DNA of 62,726 nt from an uncultured Muribaculaceae bacterium (GTDB taxonomy: Bacteria; Bacteroidota; Bacteroidia; Bacteroidales; Muribaculaceae): the NCBI GenBank assembly GCA_910584905.1, contig CAJUCQ010000013.1, positions 1 through 62,726 of the forward strand, read 5' to 3'. Both the position numbers and the translations under genes were made by a program. Numbering within the stretch: position 1 is the first letter of the stretch; each line of letters begins with the position of its first letter. Under the pieces are notes generated by a model that was not told where the DNA came from, ran no database searches, and saw only the letters and a program-made list of their open reading frames with translations. Below are positions 7,774 to 15,723 of this stretch, in pieces.

Positions 7774-9003
7774 TTATTGGTCTTTAAGGGCTTGTGCGGG
7801 GTCGATTTTCATTGCTTTCGAGGCCGGGAACCAGATGCCGGCGGCAATCATAAGAGCGAGGGCCGCCATTGCGGCGCCGAACATAAGCCATGGAATCACG
7901 AGCGGGAACGGCATGCCGAGCTCGCCTTCGAAGTCGATGTTAGTCAGCAGGAAGCCGCCGACAGCGGCCGTAGGCACAGCCGAGACGAGCAGAATGAGCA
8001 TCCCTTCGCCTAGAAGGCGGCGGAAGAGGTCGGCGCGCGTGGCTCCGTTGACTCTCCGAAGGGCCAGTTCGGGGGCGCGTTGCTGGGTCTTGTACCAGAA
8101 CGAGCCGAGGAAGCCGAGGAACACGGCCGTCAGCACGAACACGGCGCACGTCGTGAGATTGCGGATGATGGTGTTGATATTCAGGTGGGCCGATTCGCGG
8201 CGGCGGTCGATGCTCTGCATGTTGGAGATGTAGACGTTGCCGAACTCGAGGTTCGTCGACTTGAGCGATTCCATGAACTCGCGCCCCTTGCCGGGCTTGA
8301 CGCGGATGGCGATTTCGGAGGGAAACCACATGTTGTCTTTGAGAATGTTGCCGCCGAAGATAGGCTCGTAGTCGTTGCGGCGGATGCCGGCGATGACGGC
8401 GCCGACGTGTTCGACGCGGGTCGAGTCGTAGCTCCAGAAGACGTCGCGTCCGCGCCATTGTTCGGGCGTCGATTCTATCCGGGAGCCGTCGTAGAGAGAG
8501 ATGATGATGTTGCCGTTCTCGATCATCGTGGCGAGTTCCTCGGTGGTTTCGCCGTTGAGTCCCCGCAGGCGGATTGTGCGCACGAAGTCAGGCGACATGT
8601 TTCGCAGATTGCCGTTGTACGACTCGCGCCTGTCGTCGAGGTCGGCCGTGAGTTGGTTGCCGGAGTAATTGTATGAGTAGGGCAGGGCGTTGTTGCCGGT
8701 GCCGAGCATTTCGACGTAAGGGTTGTTGCGGAGGTTGGACAGGAGGGTCGAGAGGTCGGTCCATTCGTTGTGGGCCGAGTCGGGGTAGGCCTTGTAGGTG
8801 GTCTTGTTTTTGCCTACTATCCACAGGTCGCCGTGGTAGATGTCCGTGAGGTCATAGTCGCGCGGGGGCTGGTGGAGGTTTGCGAAAAAGCCGAAGGTGG
8901 AGAATATAGCCCACAGCACCAGCCCGACGATAAACAGTTCGATGCCCATCCACAGGTTGCTGCGCCATTCGTTGCGCATCTGTTGTATAAGTTTGCGTTT
9001 CAT
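7774..9003 (-). CDS. MacB/FtsX-type ABC transporter permease 2
   Basis: The 409-residue protein has the MacB permease layout. It has one N-terminal helix (about 18-38), a large periplasmic domain, then three C-terminal helices containing the FtsX-family motif (ELALRRVNGATRADLFRRLL). ATG 9003 was chosen because it lies 2 nt after the upstream permease stop; an earlier start would overlap that gene. It lacks an ATPase domain, unlike E. coli MacB, and must pair with the separate ATPase gene. It resembles the preceding permease in plan but is diverged, so a heterodimeric pump is likely. Confidence 0.88.
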   Translation of the reverse strand: MKRKLIQQMRNEWRSNLWMGIELFIVGLVLWAIFSTFGFFANLHQPPRDYDLTDIYHGDLWIVGKNKTTYKAYPDSAHNEWTDLSTLLSNLRNNPYVEMLGTGNNALPYSYNYSGNQLTADLDDRRESYNGNLRNMSPDFVRTIRLRGLNGETTEELATMIENGNIIISLYDGSRIESTPEQWRGRDVFWSYDSTRVEHVGAVIAGIRRNDYEPIFGGNILKDNMWFPSEIAIRVKPGKGREFMESLKSTNLEFGNVYISNMQSIDRRRESAHLNINTIIRNLTTCAVFVLTAVFLGFLGSFWYKTQQRAPELALRRVNGATRADLFRRLLGEGMLILLVSAVPTAAVGGFLLTNIDFEGELGMPFPLVIPWLMFGAAMAALALMIAAGIWFPASKAMKIDPAQALKDQ

Positions 9004-9005
9004 GA

Positions 9006-10271
9006 TTATTTCGCGTTTATTGCGTTGACGGGGTTTACTCGCGCTGCCTGCCATGCGGGGATGGCCGCGCTGAGGATATTAAGGATAAAGCATGCGCCGA
9101 AGGCTATGGCGATGATGCGGAAATTGAGAATCATCGAGAGGGCGGGGCGCACTGAATCGCCGGAGTCGAGGGTGTAGATGCCGTCGTAGAAGAGGGCGAA
9201 AAGCACGCCCGCGGCGAGGCCGATGATGCCGCCGATGACTGTGACAATCAGGTTCTCGGCGATGATGTCGGTGATGATGCGGCGGCGGGTGCATCCGAAG
9301 GCGCGGCGCACGCCGATGTCGCTGATGCGGCGGCGCAGGCGGCTGTGGAGCATACTGCTGAGGTTGATGGCCGGCACGAGCAACAGCACCGCGTAGATGA
9401 TGGCAAGGAGGATGTGCTCGGCCTTGTTATCGGGGGTCGTGTTGCTCCCTTTGAGGCCCGAGAGGCTCGCGGTCTCTTGGTCGAAGGGCGCTTCGTGGTA
9501 GACCGTCTTGAGCCTGTCGGCGGCAAGCTCGGTGTCGGCTTCGGCGTAGCGGACCTTCACCTGCGAGCGCACGCTCTCGAAGTCGACGCCTTCCTTGACG
9601 AGCAGGGCTGCGCAGATTTCGCCGAAGTTCTTGTCCCAGTCGTTGCTTCCGTCGACGATGACGGGCGTGAATACTTCGCCGAAGGCCATCGTGGCGAGCT
9701 GCGACGCGTTGGCGACGACGCCTACCACTTCGAAGTCGTTGTGGTTCAGAAGGAAGTGCGCGCCGATGGCTTCTTCGCCGTTGAAGAGGCGGCGGGCTGT
9801 AGCCTCGCACACCACGGCCACGCGTCGGCCGGCCGAAATTTCTTCGGGCGTGTAGTAGCGCCCGGCGAGGAGCGGATATTCGTAGATGCGCCAGAAGGCG
9901 TCGTCGGTGCGGCGCACAAAGGTCGAAAAGGCTTCGCCGGAGGTGCCCTTGGCGTCGTAGCTTGCGAGGTCTTTGCACATGTAGCTGACCTCCTCGACGC
10001 CTTCGAGGCCGTCATAGAGCTGGCGGGCGCGATTGTAGGAGAGTCCGGCCGACGAATTGTTGTCGTCGTCAAGCCCGGTCACGTGGAAAAAGCATCCGTA
10101 GAGCATGCGGTCGCGGTGGATTTCCGGGGCGAAGGGGATAAGGTAGACCTGATGCATCATCACCACCGTCATTATCAGGAATATCGACAGCGTCGTGCCG
10201 ATGATTGTCACCCACGCTATTACGGGCTGGGTGCGCATGTCATATATGATTTGTCGTAGATTGTTTTTCAT
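9006..10271 (-). CDS. MacB/FtsX-type ABC transporter permease 1
   Basis: The 421-residue protein has an N-terminal membrane helix (about 18-40), a MacB-like periplasmic core (about 45-280) and three C-terminal helices. The conserved DIGVRRAFGCTRRRI motif sits just before the last helices, and the end motif is AIPAWQAARVNPVNAI. It couples ATP hydrolysis in the cytoplasm to movement of the periplasmic part (mechanotransmission). It is co-transcribed with the ATPase (13 nt upstream) and a second permease. Confidence 0.9.
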   Translation of the reverse strand: MKNNLRQIIYDMRTQPVIAWVTIIGTTLSIFLIMTVVMMHQVYLIPFAPEIHRDRMLYGCFFHVTGLDDDNNSSAGLSYNRARQLYDGLEGVEEVSYMCKDLASYDAKGTSGEAFSTFVRRTDDAFWRIYEYPLLAGRYYTPEEISAGRRVAVVCEATARRLFNGEEAIGAHFLLNHNDFEVVGVVANASQLATMAFGEVFTPVIVDGSNDWDKNFGEICAALLVKEGVDFESVRSQVKVRYAEADTELAADRLKTVYHEAPFDQETASLSGLKGSNTTPDNKAEHILLAIIYAVLLLVPAINLSSMLHSRLRRRISDIGVRRAFGCTRRRIITDIIAENLIVTVIGGIIGLAAGVLFALFYDGIYTLDSGDSVRPALSMILNFRIIAIAFGACFILNILSAAIPAWQAARVNPVNAINAK

Positions 10272-10284
10272 CTTTGCGGGGCTT

Positions 10285-10959
10285 TTAGGAAATGATACGT
10301 CCGTCGAAGAAGCGAATGATGCGGTCGGTCTGGAGGGCCTGCTGCTCGTTGTGCGTCACCATCACGATGGTGATGCCGTCTTCTTTGTTGAGTTTGTGAA
10401 GGAGCTCCATCACCTCGGCGCCCATCTTCGAGTCGAGGTTGCCCGTGGGTTCGTCGGCGAGGATAATCGCCGGGCGCCCTACGATGGCGCGGGCTATGGC
10501 CACGCGCTGGCACTGGCCGCCCGAGAGCTGCGAGGGCAGGTGGGTGCGGCGGTGGCTGATGCCGAGGCGTTCGAGCACTTCGCCCACACGCTTGCGGCGT
10601 TCGCTCGCGCTGACGCCCGTGCGGTAGTCGAGGGGCATCTCGACGTTGGCCTCGACGTTGAGCGAGGGGATGAGGTGGAAGCTTTGGAACACGAAGCCTA
10701 TCGTGTTGTTGCGGAAGCGGGCGAGGGCCGTGTCGCCGAGGTTGTCGCAGTCGGTGTCGGTGATTTTCACCGTGCCCTCAGTGGGCTTGTCGAGGAGCCC
10801 GATGATGTTGAGAAGCGTCGATTTGCCGCAGCCCGACGGGCCCATGATGCTCACAAATTCTCCTTCCTCGATACTGATATTGATGTTTTCGAGAGCCGTT
10901 GTCTCGATTTCTTTTGTGCGGTACACCTTGCTGATGCCCTTGAGTTCGATTAGTGCCAT
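10285..10959 (-). CDS. MacB/LolD-type ABC transporter ATP-binding protein
   Basis: The 224-residue ATPase has Walker A GPSGCGKST (about 39-47), the Q-loop (FVFQSFHL), signature LSGGQCQRVAIARA, Walker B IILADEPTG and the H-loop VTHN. Length and sequence are typical for MacB/LolD/FtsE-like subunits. The signature has Cys where most relatives have Gln-Gln or Gln-Lys. It should power the two FtsX-type permeases that follow. The adaptor gene lies 41 nt upstream. Confidence 0.93.
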   Translation of the reverse strand: MALIELKGISKVYRTKEIETTALENINISIEEGEFVSIMGPSGCGKSTLLNIIGLLDKPTEGTVKITDTDCDNLGDTALARFRNNTIGFVFQSFHLIPSLNVEANVEMPLDYRTGVSASERRKRVGEVLERLGISHRRTHLPSQLSGGQCQRVAIARAIVGRPAIILADEPTGNLDSKMGAEVMELLHKLNKEDGITIVMVTHNEQQALQTDRIIRFFDGRIIS

Positions 10960-11000
10960 AGTGCTTGTGTCTGTAATTTAGAATGTAGTGTGTGAGTTGA

Positions 11001-12254
11001 TCAGTCTTTTATTTTGAGAGTGGAATATTTTTCGAGAGCGCTCATGTCGGCGAGAGCCACGTTCTCGCCCGCCGAGATGCCTTCGACGACTTCGACCCAG
11101 CTGCGGTTGCTGTCGCCGAGGATTACCTTGCGGCGCCGCAGCGTCCCCGGTTTCTCCTCGACGTAGAGCGTATATTCGCCCGGCCCCTTGAAGTAAGCCC
11201 CCATGGGGATGCGCACGGTCTGCTCCTTGAAGCCGTAGGCCACATAGACCTGAACGCGTACGCCCGGACGAAGCCGCGGATTGGATGCGTCGGCCAGCGT
11301 CACCGTGAAGGGCACGGCCCCGGACGTCGACTGCGGCTCGACGTTGGCCACCGTCCCTTCAAGCTCGATATTGCCCAGCCGCACCTCTACGGCCGCCCCC
11401 GGCTTCACCTTGTAGCTGCTGCCCTCGGGCACTTCGGCCTCGACCTTGAAGCTGCTGAGGTCGCCGACGACGGCGATTTTTTCGCCCACGCCGACAGTGC
11501 TGCCGAGCTGATTTTTCATAAACGTGAGCACGCCGTCGTGCGGGGCCGGGATGCGCCCTTGTGAGAGCGTGCGCTCCATCATGCGCATGTCGCGTTCGCT
11601 GTTGCCGGCCTCAAGCGCCGTGGCCGCTTCGAGCGAGGCCAGACGCTCGCGCTCGTTGACGAGACGGCGCCGCAGGCCGTCGAGTTCGAGGCGCCCCGTG
11701 GCATAGGCCGTGCGGGCCTGACGCACGCGGTCGCCAGTCCCCGAGCCGAGGCTGTCGAGACGCATCTCGTTTTCGACTTCGATGGCGAGGCGGCTCACCT
11801 CCATCTCCTTTATCTCGATCTGCATCTCAAGGTCGGAGAGCGCCGAGCGGTTGGCGAGGCGAAGCTGCACGAGCTGGCTGTTTTTAATCTGACAGGCGTC
11901 GCGGAGATTCTGATACTGCGCGTCGGCCTCCTGAAGGTCAAGGCGCAAAAGCGGCATCCCGGCGCGGACGCTGTCGCCGGGGCGGGCGTAGACTTCCATT
12001 ATCCGGCTCGCCACAGGCGAATTGACGATTTCCTCAAACGCCGGTGCCAGACGCCCCGAAGCGGCGACGGCCGTTTCGAGCGGCCCGGTCTCGGCCGCGC
12101 GCAGGCTCAGGTCGGAGGCCTTGACGCTCTTGCCTGTCATAAAAAATATAAACCAGCCGCAGATGATGATGCCGGCGCATGCAGGGATTCCGGCCTTGAG
12201 CATCCGGCGCCGGCTTGCGCGCCGTTTTTCGTCTTGAGAGATTATCTTGTCCAT
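11001..12254 (-). CDS. HlyD/MacA-type periplasmic adaptor subunit
   Basis: The 417-residue protein has one N-terminal membrane helix (about 24-44) and then the membrane-fusion fold. The parts are a lipoyl-like half (MEVYARPGDSVRAGMPLLRLD), a long alpha hairpin (about 105-210), the second lipoyl half (RIPAPHDGVLT), a beta-barrel and a C-terminal domain. It bridges the inner-membrane ABC pump and TolC. It is the first gene of the seven-gene efflux and two-component operon. ATG 12254 was preferred over an upstream ATG because a promoter-like -7 box ends at 12259. Confidence 0.9.
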   Translation of the reverse strand: MDKIISQDEKRRASRRRMLKAGIPACAGIIICGWFIFFMTGKSVKASDLSLRAAETGPLETAVAASGRLAPAFEEIVNSPVASRIMEVYARPGDSVRAGMPLLRLDLQEADAQYQNLRDACQIKNSQLVQLRLANRSALSDLEMQIEIKEMEVSRLAIEVENEMRLDSLGSGTGDRVRQARTAYATGRLELDGLRRRLVNERERLASLEAATALEAGNSERDMRMMERTLSQGRIPAPHDGVLTFMKNQLGSTVGVGEKIAVVGDLSSFKVEAEVPEGSSYKVKPGAAVEVRLGNIELEGTVANVEPQSTSGAVPFTVTLADASNPRLRPGVRVQVYVAYGFKEQTVRIPMGAYFKGPGEYTLYVEEKPGTLRRRKVILGDSNRSWVEVVEGISAGENVALADMSALEKYSTLKIKD

Positions 12255-12258
12255 GCCG

Positions 12259-12266
12259 CAAAATAA
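12259..12266 (-). promoter_or_regulatory. Possible -7 box of the efflux operon
   Basis: Read on the minus strand, TTATTTTG followed by CGG matches TAnnTTTG at 7 of 8 positions and lies 4 nt before the adaptor ATG. The same GTTATTTTGCGG string precedes the DUF6155 gene (56486-56497). No perfect TTTG is found at the usual distance, so this is only a candidate. Confidence 0.35.
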
Positions 12267-12387
12267 CAAAAAAACATATGCCTATGTCAAGCCCTGCTGA
12301 AAATCAGCGCGTTAGATAGTATGCTTTTGTCCGAAAGCGTACACGGCCCGAAATGAGCGTCTGAAATGCCACTCGCCGCGGCGAAAA

Positions 12388-12419
12388 TTTGAAGATAACG
12401 AAAAAAATACTTATTTTTG
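12388..12419 (+). promoter_or_regulatory. Upstream promoter of tandem pair before the GH13 gene
   Basis: TTTG at 12388-12391, a 20-bp spacer and TATTTTTG at 12412-12419 match the Bacteroidales promoter consensus. Predicted transcripts start near 12424 and meet a strong hairpin (12441-12487) before the second promoter. Confidence 0.6.
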
Positions 12420-12440
12420 CATCGGAACAGCCCCCTTGTT

Positions 12441-12487
12441 CGCGCCGGCCTCATCCTCAAAGCGGGAGGCCGGCGCGTTGCTTGTCA
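12441..12487 (+). promoter_or_regulatory. Strong hairpin between tandem promoters (attenuator or small-RNA end)
   Basis: A perfect 12-bp stem (CGCGCCGGCCTC at 12441-12452 with GAGGCCGGCGCG at 12476-12487) has a 23-nt loop and is followed by TTGCTTGTC. It sits between two promoter copies in the 306-bp gap 12255-12560. It could end a short RNA from the upstream promoter. The U-tract is weak, so termination is not certain. Confidence 0.45.
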
Positions 12488-12493
12488 TTACCC

Positions 12494-12525
12494 GTTGCAT
12501 CTTTCGCCGCAAATACGTATTTTTG
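12494..12525 (+). promoter_or_regulatory. Proximal promoter of the GH13 gene
   Basis: The -7 box TATTTTTG lies at 12518-12525. A GTTG (3 of 4) lies 20 bp upstream at 12494-12497. The surrounding string (AAATACGTATTTTTGCAT) almost repeats that of the upstream promoter. The predicted leader is about 30 nt to ATG 12561. Confidence 0.55.
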
Positions 12526-12560
12526 CATACGCAATTTGTAAAACCGCTTAAATCCATACC

Positions 12561-14435
12561 ATGTTTCAACGTTTCCTGATGTCAGCAATGTGTCTGACCC
12601 TTTGCGTCGCCGCCGCGTTCGCACGCAAAAGCGCGCCGCGCGAGATTGTAAGCTCAATCGCCCCCCCTTGCTGGTGGACGGCAATGGCCTGCGACACCCT
12701 CCAGCTCATGGTGGCAGGCCCCGGAGTGGGCGCCGCCGACGTCAGCGTCGAATATCCCGGCGTGCGCCTCGCCGAGCGTGTGAGCCTCGACAACCCCGAC
12801 TGGCTTCTGCTCTATCTCGTCATCAGCGACGACGCCCGCCCCGGCGACGTCGGCCTGACGTTTACCCTCGGAATGCGCCGGCAGACGCTCGCATACCCGC
12901 TTAAAGAGCGCGATGCATCCATGCGTCCCCGGGCTTTCACCGCCGCCGACGTAATGTATCTCATCATGCCCGACCGCTTCGCACGCAAGGCTCCCGCCGA
13001 TGCCGCCGCCGAGTGCGCAGGGCTTGATTACCCCACCGTGGCCGATCGTTCGCGCCCCCACGCGCGCCACGGCGGCAACATCGCCGGCATGCGCTCCCGC
13101 CTCGACTATCTCGACTCTCTCGGCGTGACGGCCATCTGGGTAAACCCCGTTCTCGAAAACGACCAGCCCGGAGGCTCATACCACGGCTACTCCACAACCG
13201 ACTATTACCGCATCGACCCGCGATTCGGCTCAAACGACGAGTGGCGTGAATTCGTTGCCGACGCGCACGCAAAAGGCATGAAAGTGGTAATGGACATGAT
13301 TTTCAACCATTGCGGAAGCAACCATCCGTGGCTCAAAAGCCTCCCTTCGCCCGACTGGCTAAACCGCGCCGGCGATGAATATCAGCAGACAAACTATCGC
13401 CTCACAACTCTCCACGACCCGTACGCCTCCGACTTCGACCGCCTGCAGACCACCGACGGTTGGTTCGTCCGCAGCATGCCCGACCTCAATCAACGCAATC
13501 CCCACGTGCTCAAATATCTGATTCAAAACTCGATATGGTGGATTGAATACTCCGGCATCGACGGAATCCGCATGGATACCCACCCCTACTGCGACGCTGC
13601 GGCTATGGCCCGTTGGCTCGCCGACGTCGACCGCCAATATCCCGGCTACAACATCGTGGGCGAATGCTGGTATGAAAACGAGGCTTCATCAGCCTATTGG
13701 CAGAAAAATTCGCTCGTTAACCGCGACCTCAACCCTCAGCTCCCGTCGGTGATGGACTTCGTCCTGATGCAGAAAGGACGCGATGCGTTCTCGCAGCCGA
13801 CACGCGACGGAAAAGGACTCGAAATTATCTACAACCACCTTACGCTCGACTTCCTCTTCCCTGACCCGAGCCGGATACTCACCTTCTTCGACAACCACGA
13901 CACCGACCGCTTCCTCCTCGAAGCCCCCGAAAACCTCAACTCGTGGAAGCAGGCCATGACCTTCCTTCTCACCTCACGAGGCATCCCGCAGATATACTAC
14001 GGCACAGAAATACTTATGCACGGCACCAAGGCCCGGGGCGACGGTAATATCCGCCTCGACATGCCCGGCGGATTCGAAGGCGACTCAACCACAGTATTCA
14101 CCCGCCAAGGGCGCACCCCCATGCAGAACGAAGCCTTCGACTTCCTTTCAAAGCTTCTGCGCTGGCGCCGCGGCAACGACGTGATAGCCCGAGGCTCGCT
14201 CCGCCACTTCATCCCCGCCGAAGGCGTCTACGTGTATCAGCGCGCCCTCGACGGACGCACCGTCACCGTGATGCTCAACGGCACCGACGCCCCCGTCAAT
14301 CTCCCGACTGAGAGATATGCCGAGATTTTACCCCGTCAATCAAAACATAAAGATATATTGACCGGCAGGGAAATCACGATAGAGCAGACCGTCGACCTTC
14401 CCGCCCGCGGAATTCTTGTGCTCGAATGTATGTGA
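12561..14435 (+). CDS. GH13 alpha-amylase family enzyme (SusA/neopullulanase-like)
   Basis: The 624-residue secreted protein has a signal peptide (about 1-21). A cyclomaltodextrinase-type N-terminal beta domain (about 25-115) is followed by the GH13 barrel. Conserved regions are DMIFNH (245-250), GIRMDTH with nucleophile Asp339, IVGECW with acid/base Glu368, and FFDNHD with Asp447. A C-terminal beta domain follows. It should hydrolyse alpha-1,4-glucans or maltooligosaccharides in the periplasm, like SusA of Bacteroides. No SusC/D genes are nearby, so it is an orphan enzyme here. Tandem promoters upstream suggest regulated expression. Confidence 0.93.
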   Translation: MFQRFLMSAMCLTLCVAAAFARKSAPREIVSSIAPPCWWTAMACDTLQLMVAGPGVGAADVSVEYPGVRLAERVSLDNPDWLLLYLVISDDARPGDVGLTFTLGMRRQTLAYPLKERDASMRPRAFTAADVMYLIMPDRFARKAPADAAAECAGLDYPTVADRSRPHARHGGNIAGMRSRLDYLDSLGVTAIWVNPVLENDQPGGSYHGYSTTDYYRIDPRFGSNDEWREFVADAHAKGMKVVMDMIFNHCGSNHPWLKSLPSPDWLNRAGDEYQQTNYRLTTLHDPYASDFDRLQTTDGWFVRSMPDLNQRNPHVLKYLIQNSIWWIEYSGIDGIRMDTHPYCDAAAMARWLADVDRQYPGYNIVGECWYENEASSAYWQKNSLVNRDLNPQLPSVMDFVLMQKGRDAFSQPTRDGKGLEIIYNHLTLDFLFPDPSRILTFFDNHDTDRFLLEAPENLNSWKQAMTFLLTSRGIPQIYYGTEILMHGTKARGDGNIRLDMPGGFEGDSTTVFTRQGRTPMQNEAFDFLSKLLRWRRGNDVIARGSLRHFIPAEGVYVYQRALDGRTVTVMLNGTDAPVNLPTERYAEILPRQSKHKDILTGREITIEQTVDLPARGILVLECM

Positions 14436-14456
14436 ACACAAACGTATTATAACCGA

Positions 14457-14498
14457 CGAAAAGGCTCGGGGGCAGTCAATCGCCTCCGAGCCTTTTCG
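14457..14498. terminator. Bidirectional terminator between GH13 and FKBP genes
   Basis: A 13-bp stem (CGAAAAGGCTCGG 14457-14469, CCGAGCCTTTTCG 14486-14498) has A- and T-rich arms, so a hairpin with a U-run forms on either strand. It lies between two convergent genes. Confidence 0.8.
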
Positions 14499-14518
14499 AA
14501 TATTCCGGGTATCGGATT

Positions 14519-14917
14519 TCAGCCTACGCCGATAAGCTCGATGTCGAACACGAGGGTCGACCCGCCCGGAATGCCCGGCTGGTTCAGGCGTCCGTAGCCT
14601 TGTTCGGCGGGGATATACACCTCGCGGCGCTCCCCTGCGCGCATATCCTGAAGCGCTATAATCCACCCCGGGATGAGTTCGCGAAGACGGAACGCCGGAG
14701 CCACGCCGCCGCGGCTCGAATCAAAAGTCTTGCCATTGATGGTCTTGCCCGTATAGTGCACCGTGACGATACTCCCGCGGTTGGGACGCGCGCCGTCGGG
14801 CTTGCCCGGGCGTATCACCTTGTAAAGCACCCCCTTGTCGAGGGCATGCACGCCGGCCTCCGAAGCCTTGGCCTGAAGCCATGCGCGGTTTTTTTCGATA
14901 TATTCCTGTTTTGCCAT
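14519..14917 (-). CDS. FKBP-type peptidyl-prolyl cis-trans isomerase
   Basis: The 132-residue protein carries a complete FKBP domain: VTVHYTGKTINGKTFDSSR (about 51-69), an isomerase loop with LIPGWIIALQDMRAGE, then IPAEQGYG and LVFDIELI at the end. It speeds proline isomerisation during protein folding. No signal peptide is present when translation starts at ATG 14917, so it should be cytoplasmic. A longer reading frame would start inside the terminator that follows rprY, which argues against it. Confidence 0.9.
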   Translation of the reverse strand: MAKQEYIEKNRAWLQAKASEAGVHALDKGVLYKVIRPGKPDGARPNRGSIVTVHYTGKTINGKTFDSSRGGVAPAFRLRELIPGWIIALQDMRAGERREVYIPAEQGYGRLNQPGIPGGSTLVFDIELIGVG

Positions 14918-14936
14918 GTGGTGAAAGTTAAACGCA

Positions 14937-14970
14937 GGCTGCCGTCCGATGGTCGTTCCGGACGGCAGCC
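14937..14970 (-). terminator. Terminator after rprY
   Basis: A 12-bp perfect stem (GGCTGCCGTCCG 14937-14948, CGGACGGCAGCC 14959-14970) is followed on the minus strand by TGCGTTTAACTTTC. It lies 41 nt downstream of the rprY stop. Confidence 0.65.
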
Positions 14971-15010
14971 GTGTCATTTCGTGTGTGTCTGCCCGTGGGG
15001 GCGGGGCGGC

Positions 15011-15718
15011 TTACTTGCCCTGCTCGCTCTCGGGTGCGATAAGTTTGTAGCCTTTGCCGTGGATGTTGATGATTTCAATCGACGGATCGGCCTTGAGGTG
15101 TTTGCGGAGCTTGGTGATGTACACGTCCATCGAACGGGCGTTGAAATAGTTGTCGTCAATCCAGATGGTCTTGAGGGCATAGTTGCGCTCAAGGATTTCG
15201 TTGACGTGCGCGCACAAAAGGCTCAGAAGCTCCGATTCCTTGGTGGTGAGCTTTGTCATCTTGTCGCCGATCATCAGCACCTGCTTCTGCGTGTCGAATG
15301 TGAACTTGCCGATTTTGTACATCGTGATTTCCTTGCCCTTCTTGCCCTTCACGCGGCGGAGTATGGCCTCGATGCGGAGCACAAGCTCTTCCATCGAGAA
15401 GGGTTTCGTGATATAGTCGTCGGCCCCGATTTTGAAGCCTTCGAGGATGTCATCCTTGAGCGACTTGGCCGTCAGGAAGATGACGGGCACCTCGGAGTTG
15501 ACGGTGCGGATTTCCTGTGCGAGCGTGAAGCCGTCTTTTTTGGGCATCATCACGTCGAGAACGCAGATGTCGTACTTGCCCTTGAGGAAGGCTTTGTAGC
15601 CGGCTTCGCCGTCGACATAGAGGTCGGCGTTGTAGCCCTTGGCCTGAAGGTATTCACGAAGGAGCATGCCGAGGTTTTCGTCGTCTTCGCAAAGGAGGAT
15701 TCTCATGCGGTCTTCCAT
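15011..15718 (-). CDS. rprY: RprY-type OmpR-family response regulator
   Basis: The 235-residue protein has a receiver domain (acidic residues in CEDDE, phospho-acceptor Asp55 in CVLDVMMPKKDGF, Lys in YITKPF). It is followed by a winged-helix DNA-binding domain (about 135-230, with NDNYF-like and VYITKLRKHLKAD segments). It matches Bacteroides RprY in layout and is paired with an RprX-like kinase 5 nt upstream. RprY homologues control stress and transport genes in Bacteroidales. Two direct repeats in the operon promoter are candidate autoregulatory sites. Confidence 0.88.
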   Translation of the reverse strand: MEDRMRILLCEDDENLGMLLREYLQAKGYNADLYVDGEAGYKAFLKGKYDICVLDVMMPKKDGFTLAQEIRTVNSEVPVIFLTAKSLKDDILEGFKIGADDYITKPFSMEELVLRIEAILRRVKGKKGKEITMYKIGKFTFDTQKQVLMIGDKMTKLTTKESELLSLLCAHVNEILERNYALKTIWIDDNYFNARSMDVYITKLRKHLKADPSIEIINIHGKGYKLIAPESEQGK

Positions 15719-15723
15719 AATTG

